Source of the DNA: a virus
DNA length: 46,197 bases
Virus record (IMG/VR): IMGVR_UViG_3300025137_000066
Location: 1-46,197 of that record
Strand: one strand, 5' to 3'
The notes under the pieces are model-generated. The model was not told the origin of the DNA, ran no database searches, and saw only the letters and a program-made list of their open reading frames with translations. Each line of letters begins with the position of its first letter. The stretch's first letter is position 1. This document shows positions 31,633 through 38,534 of the stretch, piece by piece. Made by a program: the position numbers and the translations under genes.

Positions 31633-31905
31633 CTAACTCCCTAGCCATTTGTACCATTTGGTTCCGTTCTTAACGTCAATGAGCAGGTATCGTTGCTTCA
31701 CGTTGTAGACGGTCTGAACCGTTACACCCACTTCTTTTGAGATATCAAAAGCTTTAAATCCTTGCTCCTGTAGCCTCAAGATTTGCATGATCGTTGACTC
31801 TTTAATGGGCGGCCTTTTTTCAGGCGTCATCTTGGGCTTAGGCAGTTTTGGCTTTTTCATGTAAGCCTCTTGCGACCGAATTGCTTTCAAAAATAAATTG
31901 TTCAC
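31633..31905 (-). CDS. HTH DNA-binding protein (resolvase-type helix-turn-helix)
   Basis: A 90 aa basic protein, GTG start behind CGGAGAAG. The Lys/Pro-rich N-terminus (KKPKLPKPKMTPEKRPP) is flexible; residues 36-72 (ESTIMQILRLQEQGFKAFDI, then SKEVGVTVQTVYNVKQRY) form a helix-turn-helix with a pattern like resolvase/Hin C-terminal domains. Likely a regulator of the early genes. A leader repeat (31918-31954) directly precedes the ribosome-binding site. Confidence 0.75.
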   Translation of the reverse strand: MNNLFLKAIRSQEAYMKKPKLPKPKMTPEKRPPIKESTIMQILRLQEQGFKAFDISKEVGVTVQTVYNVKQRYLLIDVKNGTKWYKWLGS

Positions 31906-31917
31906 GACTTCTCCGAT

Positions 31918-31954
31918 TGGTTAGCCCCGCCTTTCGGTCAAACGCGGACGGGAA
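31918..31954 (-). repeat. Leader repeat copy 2
   Basis: Matches a second copy at 32071-32106: CCCCGCCT, then a loop with CGGTC, then CGGACGGGAAC. On the minus strand it can form an imperfect stem (CCCGtCC/GG-CGGG) and lies 12 bases before the HTH ribosome-binding site. Confidence 0.6.
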
Positions 31955-32070
31955 CACGCAAGTGAGGTGGGGTACTAAGCCACCCTGACCAGTCCAGTTT
32001 TCGACCACCCTAACTGGGGAGGGCTTACCCCCAAACCTAAAGGAACAAAAGGAGAAACTTTAGATTCAGA

Positions 32071-32106
32071 TGGCCTACCCCGCCTACGGTCTACTCGGAC
32101 GGGAAC
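32071..32106 (-). repeat. Leader repeat copy 1
   Basis: Related to the repeat at 31918-31954 with the same CCCCGCCT and CGGACGGGAAC ends. The 238 bp between the small membrane peptide and the HTH gene (31906-32143) hold these two repeats and no convincing gene. Confidence 0.6.
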
Positions 32107-32143
32107 GAGCTGGAGGGCGTGATGACACCCAGACCAATCACAA

Positions 32144-32248
32144 CTATACGACAAAAGCTCCAAGCAGGAAGCCAACAACAAAGGATAGAACCAGTGCGTA
32201 TGTTGTGAATTTCGCTACCCCAAATTGACGCGCTACAGTAAGTCTCAT
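32144..32248 (-). CDS. 34 aa single-span membrane peptide
   Basis: ATG 32248 shares its A with the stop of the DUF3310 gene (TGATG). The product has a basic N-terminus (MRLTVARQFGVAKF) and a hydrophobic segment (YALVLSFVVGFLLGAFVV, 17-34) that ends at the stop codon. Probably inserted in the inner membrane. Tiny membrane proteins in phages can block superinfection or alter host transport; no specific role is seen. The overlap strongly supports translation. Confidence 0.65.
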   Translation of the reverse strand: MRLTVARQFGVAKFTTYALVLSFVVGFLLGAFVV

Positions 32249-32751
32249 CACGACCTTCGAGGGTCATCGCCCATCGAGTAGCGCAAGTACCATATGGCTT
32301 TGCTCTTGTCCTCGCTGGGGTTGCCCTTCTTGTTGGAGCGCCAGTTGTACTTGAACGCCGCAATCTCAGCGTATTCCTGCACACGCTGTAACCCGAAAGC
32401 CGACACCATTGCGTCAATGCACTCGACCTCACCCGAAGCGTAGTGCGACGGGCTATTGATCATGTCTTTCGGCTTGGTTGGCTTCGATCCAATCCATTCA
32501 TCCAAATGCTCCGCCAGCTTGTTGCCTTTGAAGCCTTTGGTTAGATTGGTCGAATCGAAAAACCGTTCTAGCTTAGCCAAAGTTGCACTCGTACAGCCTG
32601 CCTTCTTGAAGATGATGTCTTTTATCGTGTTGCGATCTACACCAACCTCAAGGGCCACTGCGCTCACCGCAGTGGTTACCTTGACACTCTTTTGACGCGA
32701 GTATTCGACCACCGCATGGTGGAGCATGTCGCGTTGTTTGATTGTGATCAT
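32248..32751 (-). CDS. HTH-DUF3310 fusion protein
   Basis: A 167 aa protein. Residues 10-70 resemble a helix-turn-helix (VALEVGVDRNTIKDIIFK), and residues 95-162 are a DUF3310-type domain: INSPSHYASGEVECIDAM (98-115), then EYAEIAAFKYNWRSNKKGN and SKAIWYLRYSM. DUF3310 proteins occur in many phages beside replication genes and are linked to nucleotide-kinase-like proteins (T7 gp1.7). Likely early-phase nucleotide metabolism or regulation. Follows the SSB gene by 8 bp. Confidence 0.82.
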   Translation of the reverse strand: MITIKQRDMLHHAVVEYSRQKSVKVTTAVSAVALEVGVDRNTIKDIIFKKAGCTSATLAKLERFFDSTNLTKGFKGNKLAEHLDEWIGSKPTKPKDMINSPSHYASGEVECIDAMVSAFGLQRVQEYAEIAAFKYNWRSNKKGNPSEDKSKAIWYLRYSMGDDPRRS

Positions 32752-32759
32752 GCTACCCC

Positions 32760-33470
32760 CTAAAACGGTATGTCATCTTCAAAGTCTTCTTCTGCAACCG
32801 CAGGCTCAGGCTCAGGTGCTGGCTCTTCAGCTACTGCTGTCGCCGCGCCACCGCCTTTCTTCATTGCAGCCTGCACCTCAAAGCATGGCTCGACAGGTTC
32901 TTTACCCTGCTCGTCGCACCCACCGATTTGCCACTGCATAAACCGTGGTAACTCCTCGAAGATGTCGCAGGCTTTCTTGCTCGCTTCATCAGACTCGCCA
33001 GAAAACTCTTTGCAGTAGTCTTCGAGATCGAAGACCTGCTGATCATTCACCGTCGCAACTTTCTTGGCACCACCATCCGCGCAGAACACGCCGACCACCT
33101 TGGCGTTCCCGCCACTGGTTAAGCCGACATCGACCTTGCAGGTTGTGCCTAAAATCTTGGTGAGGTCAAACGACTTCAGCTCTTCCTCAGTGAAAGACTT
33201 GTTCCTCCACGCCTGTAAATGCTGCCGCAGCTTGGCTCGCTCGTTCAGAGACAGGGTGTATTGGCAGTTGATAACCATCGGTCGGTCATCGGTCATCCGC
33301 AGTTCTGGCAGCTCCCAGAATATGAACACGTTGTGCTTCTTGCTGATCTCGCCTTGGAAGTCGTTCAACGACGTTCCCGCATCGACTAGCTTGTAACAAA
33401 TTGCGTTATGGGTGCCGACTGGTACTTGCTCGAAGTCACTGCCGCCACCACCTGATGCTATTATTGCCAT
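32760..33470 (-). CDS. Single-stranded DNA-binding protein (phage type)
   Basis: A 236 aa protein. An N-terminal beta-rich core (residues 10-110; GTHNAICYKLVDAG, KHNVFIFWELPEL), a variable linker, and an acidic C-terminal tip ending EDFEDDIPF. This tip is the hallmark that recruits helicases, nucleases and other partners in bacterial SSB. It heads the early minus-strand operon that also encodes the RecE-like nuclease. The promoter is at 33506-33535; the leader GGAAAAGCGG provides the ribosome-binding site. Confidence 0.85.
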   Translation of the reverse strand: MAIIASGGGGSDFEQVPVGTHNAICYKLVDAGTSLNDFQGEISKKHNVFIFWELPELRMTDDRPMVINCQYTLSLNERAKLRQHLQAWRNKSFTEEELKSFDLTKILGTTCKVDVGLTSGGNAKVVGVFCADGGAKKVATVNDQQVFDLEDYCKEFSGESDEASKKACDIFEELPRFMQWQIGGCDEQGKEPVEPCFEVQAAMKKGGGAATAVAEEPAPEPEPAVAEEDFEDDIPF

Positions 33471-33505
33471 CCGCTTTTCCTTGTAGTTATGTAAGAAGGT
33501 GTACT

Positions 33506-33535
33506 ATCCTACACTATATGGAAAAATGTGTACAA
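33506..33535 (-). promoter_or_regulatory. Promoter of the early minus-strand operon
   Basis: On the minus strand: TTGTAC (33530-33535), 18 bp, TAGGAT (33506-33511). GTGTACAA covers the -35 box (33528-33535) and GTGTAC recurs at 33499-33504. The region is divergent from the primase-helicase gene, for which a weaker match may exist. Confidence 0.5.
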
Positions 33536-33546
33536 GGGAAAAGTTG

Positions 33547-35709
33547 ATGGGATTGAAAATAACCGATGGTAATAGCAAAGATTTTAGCAGGCCGCTAAGC
33601 GGAGACATACGGGCAGAGTTCTTAGACTTCTTGTTAGATAACGGTATGACGCCCGATCCGAAGAAGGGATTGGTTGTCGGCGGTGACATTGGCCGTGCTT
33701 ACATGGACGTTGGCGGTCAGCAGAAGTTGGTCGGCTGGTATCAGTTCTGGCCTGATCAAGAGGTTGCGTTTGGTCGTTGTGGTGATCGAACCGTGAGCAA
33801 CGACGAGCCTACGGCGACGTGGAAGCCTGAGAATGCGGCCAACCACAGGATGACCGACGAGCAGCGCGAAGAAATGCGGTTGCTCAGCGAGCAGGCAGCA
33901 GCGGAGCGCGAAGAGAAGCAAAAGCAGGCAGCAGCTCGCGCCCAGCAGATGTGGGACGCCTACCCTGAAGCCACAGACGAGAACCCCTACCTTGAGCGCA
34001 AGGGCGTCACCAACCACGGTCTGCGAGAGGCGCAGGACGGTAAGCTCGTCGTGCCAGTGCTGGACGCTAAGCTCAAGATCGCTGGCTTGCAGTTCATTGA
34101 CGGCGACGGCAGCAAAAAGTTTCTCACTGGCACAAAGAAGAAGGGGTCGTTCTTTGTCATCGACCCAAACTCGATGCGTACTGCCCACACGATCAACTAC
34201 GTTGAAGGTTACGCTACGGGAGCCAGTTACTTTGCCGATCTAGGCCAACCAGTCGTGGTTTGTTTCGACGCCTACAACCTAAGCCCAGTCGCAGACACGA
34301 TCAGCGGTTACTTTCCGAAAGCCAAGCACGTCTTTATTGCGGACTTCGATGACACCAAGACGGGTGAGAAGGAGGCGATCAGGGCCGCGCAGACGGTGCA
34401 GAAGAAGGGTTCGCAGGCTGAGGTGTTGATGCCGCAGTCTAAGGGCGACTACAACGACCACGCTATCGAAGGCGAGCTGATGCCTGAGCTTAACAATGTG
34501 GAGGTGCCAGTCGAATACGACTGGAACAAAACGGAAAAGGGACGGTTTCTAAACACCAAGGATAACGTGCGCGGTGTCTTGACGGTAAACCAGATCGATG
34601 TGCGCTACAACGTGATCAAGAAGAACATGGAGATCAGCATCCCCCACACCGACTTCATTGCCGATATGCGTGACGAGTCTGCACTCATTGAGATCGAGGA
34701 TCGCTGCATACAGATTGGTGTGCCGCACATGAAGGTACGCGACTATCTGAAGCTCTTGGCACGGGAGTACAACCCAGTGCGAGAGTGGATGGAGCACAAG
34801 CCGTGGGACGGCACAAGCCGACTGAAAGAGTTTCTTGGCACCATCAAGAGCAGTAACGAGCCGCTCAAAGAGATGCTGATGACCAAGTGGCTGGTTTCCT
34901 GCGTAGCAGCGGCTTGCGAACCCAATGGCGTGGCTCTAGAGGGCATACTGGTGTTCCAAGGGGCGCAGGGACTGGGCAAGACGCTGTGGTTCAAGCGGCT
35001 GGCAGATTATGAGCAGGGGTGGCTGTTAGAAGGCGCTACACTCAACCCATCAGACAAGGACAGTGTGAAGCTTGCGGTAAGCCATTGGATCGTGGAGCTT
35101 GGTGAGATTGAATCTACCTTTAAGAAGAGCGACATAGACCAACTCAAGGCGTTTGTAACCAAGAAGGTGGACGAGCTACGGCTACCCTATGATCGCGCCA
35201 GCACAACGTACCAACGACGCACAAGCTTTTACGCAAGCGTCAACGCCCGTGAGTTTTTGACCGATACCAGCGGCAACCGACGATTCTGGGTCGTGCCTGT
35301 CACCGCTATTGATGCAAACCACGGGCTTGATATGCAGCAGGTGTGGGCCGAGGTAAAGGAAACGCTCTACGACAAAGGGGTGAACTGGTACTTGGATCAG
35401 GCGCAGCGAGACAGCCTGCAAGACTCCAACGAATACTACCGCACCCAGTCTAGCGTCGAGGATCTGATACTCGAACACGTTCACTTTAAGAGCTTGAACA
35501 CCCAGCCAGTGCAGATGACAAAGCTGCTGCGTGACCTTGGAATTAGCCAGCCGAGGATGCCAGATATCAAGGACGCGAGCAGGGTACTCGCGGCTCACGG
35601 GCTGGAACCGCGAAAGAGTAACGGTAAAAAAGTGTACGATCTGGACTATACAAAAGTAGAAGTTGGGAATGCTGATAAGTTTTCTGGTGGCTGGACTAAG
35701 GATTTTTGA
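33547..35709 (+). CDS. Primase-helicase (TOPRIM + VirE-type ATPase)
   Basis: A 720 aa protein from ATG 33547 (AAGGGAAAAG site); an upstream in-frame GTG start has no ribosome-binding site and falls in the promoter. Residues 165-310 form a TOPRIM-type fold: NYVEGYATG with E220, and IADFDD with D266/D268. Residues 410-600 form a VirE-like superfamily-3-type ATPase with Walker A GAQGLGKT (472-479) and WIVELGE (514-520). Likely the main replication initiator-helicase that primes and unwinds DNA. The GGGTA-rich candidate origin lies directly after its stop. Confidence 0.9.
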   Translation: MGLKITDGNSKDFSRPLSGDIRAEFLDFLLDNGMTPDPKKGLVVGGDIGRAYMDVGGQQKLVGWYQFWPDQEVAFGRCGDRTVSNDEPTATWKPENAANHRMTDEQREEMRLLSEQAAAEREEKQKQAAARAQQMWDAYPEATDENPYLERKGVTNHGLREAQDGKLVVPVLDAKLKIAGLQFIDGDGSKKFLTGTKKKGSFFVIDPNSMRTAHTINYVEGYATGASYFADLGQPVVVCFDAYNLSPVADTISGYFPKAKHVFIADFDDTKTGEKEAIRAAQTVQKKGSQAEVLMPQSKGDYNDHAIEGELMPELNNVEVPVEYDWNKTEKGRFLNTKDNVRGVLTVNQIDVRYNVIKKNMEISIPHTDFIADMRDESALIEIEDRCIQIGVPHMKVRDYLKLLAREYNPVREWMEHKPWDGTSRLKEFLGTIKSSNEPLKEMLMTKWLVSCVAAACEPNGVALEGILVFQGAQGLGKTLWFKRLADYEQGWLLEGATLNPSDKDSVKLAVSHWIVELGEIESTFKKSDIDQLKAFVTKKVDELRLPYDRASTTYQRRTSFYASVNAREFLTDTSGNRRFWVVPVTAIDANHGLDMQQVWAEVKETLYDKGVNWYLDQAQRDSLQDSNEYYRTQSSVEDLILEHVHFKSLNTQPVQMTKLLRDLGISQPRMPDIKDASRVLAAHGLEPRKSNGKKVYDLDYTKVEVGNADKFSGGWTKDF

Positions 35710-35909
35710 GGGTAGGTAAAATGCTACCCTATGAGCAGTTGGTGTAAGTTATTGATTTATAGTCTTTTATTAACAGGGTAGGGTAGGGTACTACTAATTA
35801 ATAATAATAATAATATATAGATATAGGTATACAGCACACCGTGAGTGTCTGGAGTCTCTAGGGTGTTACGAAAGTTTTGAGACACTGTACCCTCCCTGCC
35901 CCAGTACCC
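35710..35909 (+). other. Candidate replication origin: GGGTA repeats and AT-rich tract
   Basis: A 215 bp gene-free gap. It holds a hairpin GGGTAG/CTACCC (35710-35715 and 35724-35729), three perfect tandem GGGTA units (35776-35790), an AT-rich tract of AAT repeats (35795-35819), and two inverted TACCC units (35888-35892, 35905-35909). The combination of short iterons next to an AT-rich unwinding tract, immediately after the primase-helicase gene, suits an origin. Confidence 0.5.
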
Positions 35910-35924
35910 TGAGTGGAGAATTGC

Positions 35925-36101
35925 GTGGAAAATTTTGTGTATGATCACGAGCAAAATCGAGAGGCGAATTACAGGCGCTGGCGAATCATGAATACGGATG
36001 AGCGTGAGGAAGCAGGGCAAGCGCCACATCTAGAGGATGTGGCGCGGAGGTTGTTTAACGAACTGGCGGACAGTGGATGGCTGAAGAAAAAAAGCGGGTA
36101 G
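35925..36101 (+). CDS. Small protein before the small terminase, 58 aa
   Basis: I choose GTG 35925 because GGAG stands 6 bases before it; an upstream in-frame GTG at 35913 has no such site. The protein is charged (EANYRRWRIMNTDEREEAG) with an amphipathic C-terminal helix (LEDVARRLFNELADSGWLKKK). It overlaps the small terminase gene by 25 bp. No family recognised. Confidence 0.65.
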   Translation: MENFVYDHEQNREANYRRWRIMNTDEREEAGQAPHLEDVARRLFNELADSGWLKKKSG

Positions 36102-36604
36102 GCAGGCCGAAGAAAGAGCGCAAGCAGTTGGTGGAAACGCCGAGTGCTTTCGTTCCTGATGAAGAGGCTGGCATAACTGAAATGCAGGCGAGCTTTGTTT
36201 GGCACTACACCGAGGGAGCGAGTGGGCAGACAGAGGCGGCTCGGAGAGCTGGGTTCAGCTTCCCCGCTGCTGCTGCGACAAAGATGCTCAACGGCAAAGA
36301 CTTCCCGAAGGTTACGCGAGCTGTGCGGGTTAAGCAGGACGAGCTGCGTGAGAAGTACGCGGTTACGCCGCAGAAGACGGGGGCGATGCTGTGGAATATT
36401 GCCGAGACTGCATTCGAGAGCGGCGCATACAATGCTGCCGTGAGTGCTGTGAAAGAGTTGAACCAGCTCGCTGGCCTCACGATCCACCGCAGCCAGAACC
36501 TCAACATCAACGCTGACCTACAGAAGATGACAAAGGATGACATCAAACATCGGCTCAACGAATTGCTCGGCGTGGACACCGAGATGAGCGACAAAGACCA
36601 CTAA
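36077..36604 (+). CDS. terS: Probable terminase small subunit
   Basis: A 175 aa protein with an AT-hook-like N-terminus (VGRPKK, 8-13), then a helix-turn-helix-type domain (FVWHYTEGASGQTEAARRAGFS, split FVWHYTEGASG and QTEAARRAGFS, about 40-61), and a helical C-terminus (TPQKTGAMLWNIAETAFESG and AVKELNQLAG). This pattern is typical of phage small terminases that bind the packaging site. Position next to a dyad-rich non-coding block supports that. It lies about 10 kb from the large subunit gene counted across the open ends, a split that is unusual. Confidence 0.8.
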   Translation: MAEEKKRVGRPKKERKQLVETPSAFVPDEEAGITEMQASFVWHYTEGASGQTEAARRAGFSFPAAAATKMLNGKDFPKVTRAVRVKQDELREKYAVTPQKTGAMLWNIAETAFESGAYNAAVSAVKELNQLAGLTIHRSQNLNINADLQKMTKDDIKHRLNELLGVDTEMSDKDH

Positions 36605-37161
36605 CCTCGTCGGTTTCGCGTATCCCAGAAAGCAACTACGTTCTGGCCCCGCCTCCCGCCCAGCCCCTCAAAATCTGGGGAAATTCCCGATATTATGTTA
36701 AATAGGATTAAAAACGAATAAAAACAACGACTTACGCGCTTAGGTTAGTAAGCACTAACTAACTAGCGTTGATCGGCCCTGCTCAGAGGCGAGACACGTC
36801 TCGGCCAGAAGGCCGTGCGTCCTTGGTTTTCTTCTCTCTGAGCGCCTGTACGCGCCTCTCACGGTCTGGCGTCACGCGGAGTAGGAACCCTATAGGGTCG
36901 GAAAAAGCCTGTCAGATCGCGTTAGATTGCGACCCCCGCACCCCCCTGTTTGGCGACCTCGGCAGGCGCGATAGCTATAGCAAGGTTTTGCTCACAGAAT
37001 CCCCAAAAATCTACAACCGAAAGGATAGGTACTCTGAGCGACCACTTTTTCCAGTCGGGGTTGGAGTTTGCAAAGTGACCGCCCAGAGTGATCCAGAATT
37101 TAACCGAAAAAGTTTTGCCCCAAAAATTTTATTTCAATTTTTTTTCAATTAAACTCCAGCG
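36605..37161. other. Dyad-rich non-coding block (packaging, origin or att candidate)
   Basis: No convincing gene. Structures include GTTAGT/ACTAAC (36743-36758 region), a stem GCTCAGAG (36781-36788) with CTCTGAGC (36836-36843) enclosing CGAGAC/GTCTCG and CGGCC-AGAA-GGCCG (36802-36815), a 12 bp perfect palindrome ACCCTATAGGGT (36887-36898), and an AT-rich end (37108-37150) with TTTCAATT repeats. It follows the small terminase gene, so a pac/cos site is the favoured idea. Confidence 0.5.
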
Positions 37162-37572
37162 ATGGCAGATTCCAGAAACAAAGGCGCGTCTTTCGAGCGC
37201 GACATAGTAAAGCGCATCAATGCGTTCGCCGACCAACACGCCCTTGGTTTCACCTGCAAGCGTAACCTCGACCAATATCAAACCGCTGACCTGTGTGACA
37301 TCCAAATCCCCAATCACGCCATCGAGTGCAAGGCGTACAAATCAGGCTGGTGGTTTGCACCCGCTTGGTGGGAGCAGGTTTGTGCCGCTTGCGGTGACGA
37401 TACGCCCGTTCTAATCTACAAGTTCAACAACAAAGCGATCAGGGTATGCCTGCCGCTGTACGCGATTAACGAAAATATGGCGCGAGACAACTCTCGGACA
37501 GCGGTGGTTACTCTTGATGAGTGGCTGGAGCTGTTGAAGGTTAGCTTTGAGCAACAGCGAGAGGCTGCGTAA
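37162..37572 (+). CDS. Holliday-junction-resolvase-like PD-(D/E)XK nuclease
   Basis: A 136 aa protein. The nuclease core E12 (ASFERD), D46 (LCDIQI) and E55-x-K57 (IECKAY) fits the resolvase/Hjc-type branch of the PD-(D/E)XK fold. It likely cuts branched DNA during late replication so that the packaging motor meets a linear template. Start is ATG 37162 without a clear Shine-Dalgarno site. The gene overlaps the next by one base (TAATG). Confidence 0.82.
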   Translation: MADSRNKGASFERDIVKRINAFADQHALGFTCKRNLDQYQTADLCDIQIPNHAIECKAYKSGWWFAPAWWEQVCAACGDDTPVLIYKFNNKAIRVCLPLYAINENMARDNSRTAVVTLDEWLELLKVSFEQQREAA

Positions 37573-38534
37573 TGGCTGATATCGACATCTTTGACGATCC
37601 AAACCGCGACCCCGTGTACGAAGACATGGGTTTTAGCTTCGACAACGAGCGCGGCCAGTATTTTGAGGTGGTTTCTCACCCTGAGCATGGCGTTATGCGC
37701 CAGTACATCTCACCCCGCGACCAATCCCCCGTTCCTGCGTTGAGTGATGCTCGCAACGACGCTGACATGCTTAGACGTGTAATAGCCTCGGTTTCTGGTC
37801 GCGTGTCAGACAAAGAGTTTGCAAAGATAAATGTTGGGTCTAAAAAATATGGCAGCAAGGGCTTAACTAAGGGCCGTGGCTACAAAGAAGGCGGTGGCGT
37901 GGGTGATATCGACATCTTTGAACCCTCGAACCCAGCGCCACCCGCGAGGGCTGAGTACATACCGCCGCAGCGGTTTGATCAGTTGCAGCAGTTTGCAGAA
38001 GACCCGCAGGGTTTTAGCAGCAATGAGGCCGTTGTTACTCGGTACGAACAAGGCCGTCAGGACATTTTGAACAAGCGAGAGCAGGGTGGCTACGGCGTTG
38101 GCGACAATTTTGACCTCGAAGCTTTCCGACAAGACTATCAAAGCCTGAATAAAGCCCTAGACATGGGTATGCCAGCCCGAATTTTCCCTGCTTTTACCCC
38201 GTATACCGCGAAAGAAGCGGATATGGCGGCTGAGATCACGCAGTATGAGGGTGTACCCGCTCCAGAGCAGCAGGCTGCTGAGCAGATTTTGGCAAGAACC
38301 TCTGCTGACCGTGCTTTAGAGAGAAAAATAACCGATTTAGACCCTTTTGGCAGGCGTGTTCAGGAAATTGCTGGCGGAGTTGGCTCGTTATTGGGTCGAT
38401 TTGGCGGAACGGGCGATGAAAAGCAGCTTATTTTGCGCGAAGAGGCCAGAGGGCCAGAGATAAAGCTGTTTAGGCAAGAAGCGCGTAGAGGTATGCCGTC
38501 TCAAACGGGCGTGACGTTCACGCGGCGGTTTTAA
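37572..38534 (+). CDS. Virion-associated protein with DIDIF motifs
   Basis: A 320 aa protein opening MADIDIFDDP and repeating GDIDIFEPSNPAPP at 111-124, preceded by YKEGGGV (104-110). The motif DxDIFEP also occurs in the tail of the 899 aa internal protein (848-854). The rest is helical with an acidic-basic mix and a C-terminal basic segment (RRGMPSQTGVTFTRRF). Motif sharing suggests it is a virion component, possibly sorted together with the ejection proteins (inference). Confidence 0.62.
   Translation: MADIDIFDDPNRDPVYEDMGFSFDNERGQYFEVVSHPEHGVMRQYISPRDQSPVPALSDARNDADMLRRVIASVSGRVSDKEFAKINVGSKKYGSKGLTKGRGYKEGGGVGDIDIFEPSNPAPPARAEYIPPQRFDQLQQFAEDPQGFSSNEAVVTRYEQGRQDILNKREQGGYGVGDNFDLEAFRQDYQSLNKALDMGMPARIFPAFTPYTAKEADMAAEITQYEGVPAPEQQAAEQILARTSADRALERKITDLDPFGRRVQEIAGGVGSLLGRFGGTGDEKQLILREEARGPEIKLFRQEARRGMPSQTGVTFTRRF

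Noticed and set aside
32070-32227. A plus-strand frame starting ATG 32070 behind GGAGAAAC
   Set aside because: It is antisense to the membrane peptide and the leader repeat, and its product (Arg/Thr/Asn-rich) has no regular pattern.
33634-34188. Minus-strand frame opposite the primase-helicase
   Set aside because: Antisense of a gene with clear motifs; no start signal.
35969-36487. Long minus-strand frame opposite the small terminase
   Set aside because: It is the antisense shadow of a well-supported gene, rich in Ser/Leu/Arg.
36769-37152. A 127-codon open frame on the plus strand in the gap after the small terminase
   Set aside because: Its composition is unlike the other proteins, it lacks a ribosome-binding site, and it runs through the hairpins and AT-rich tract.
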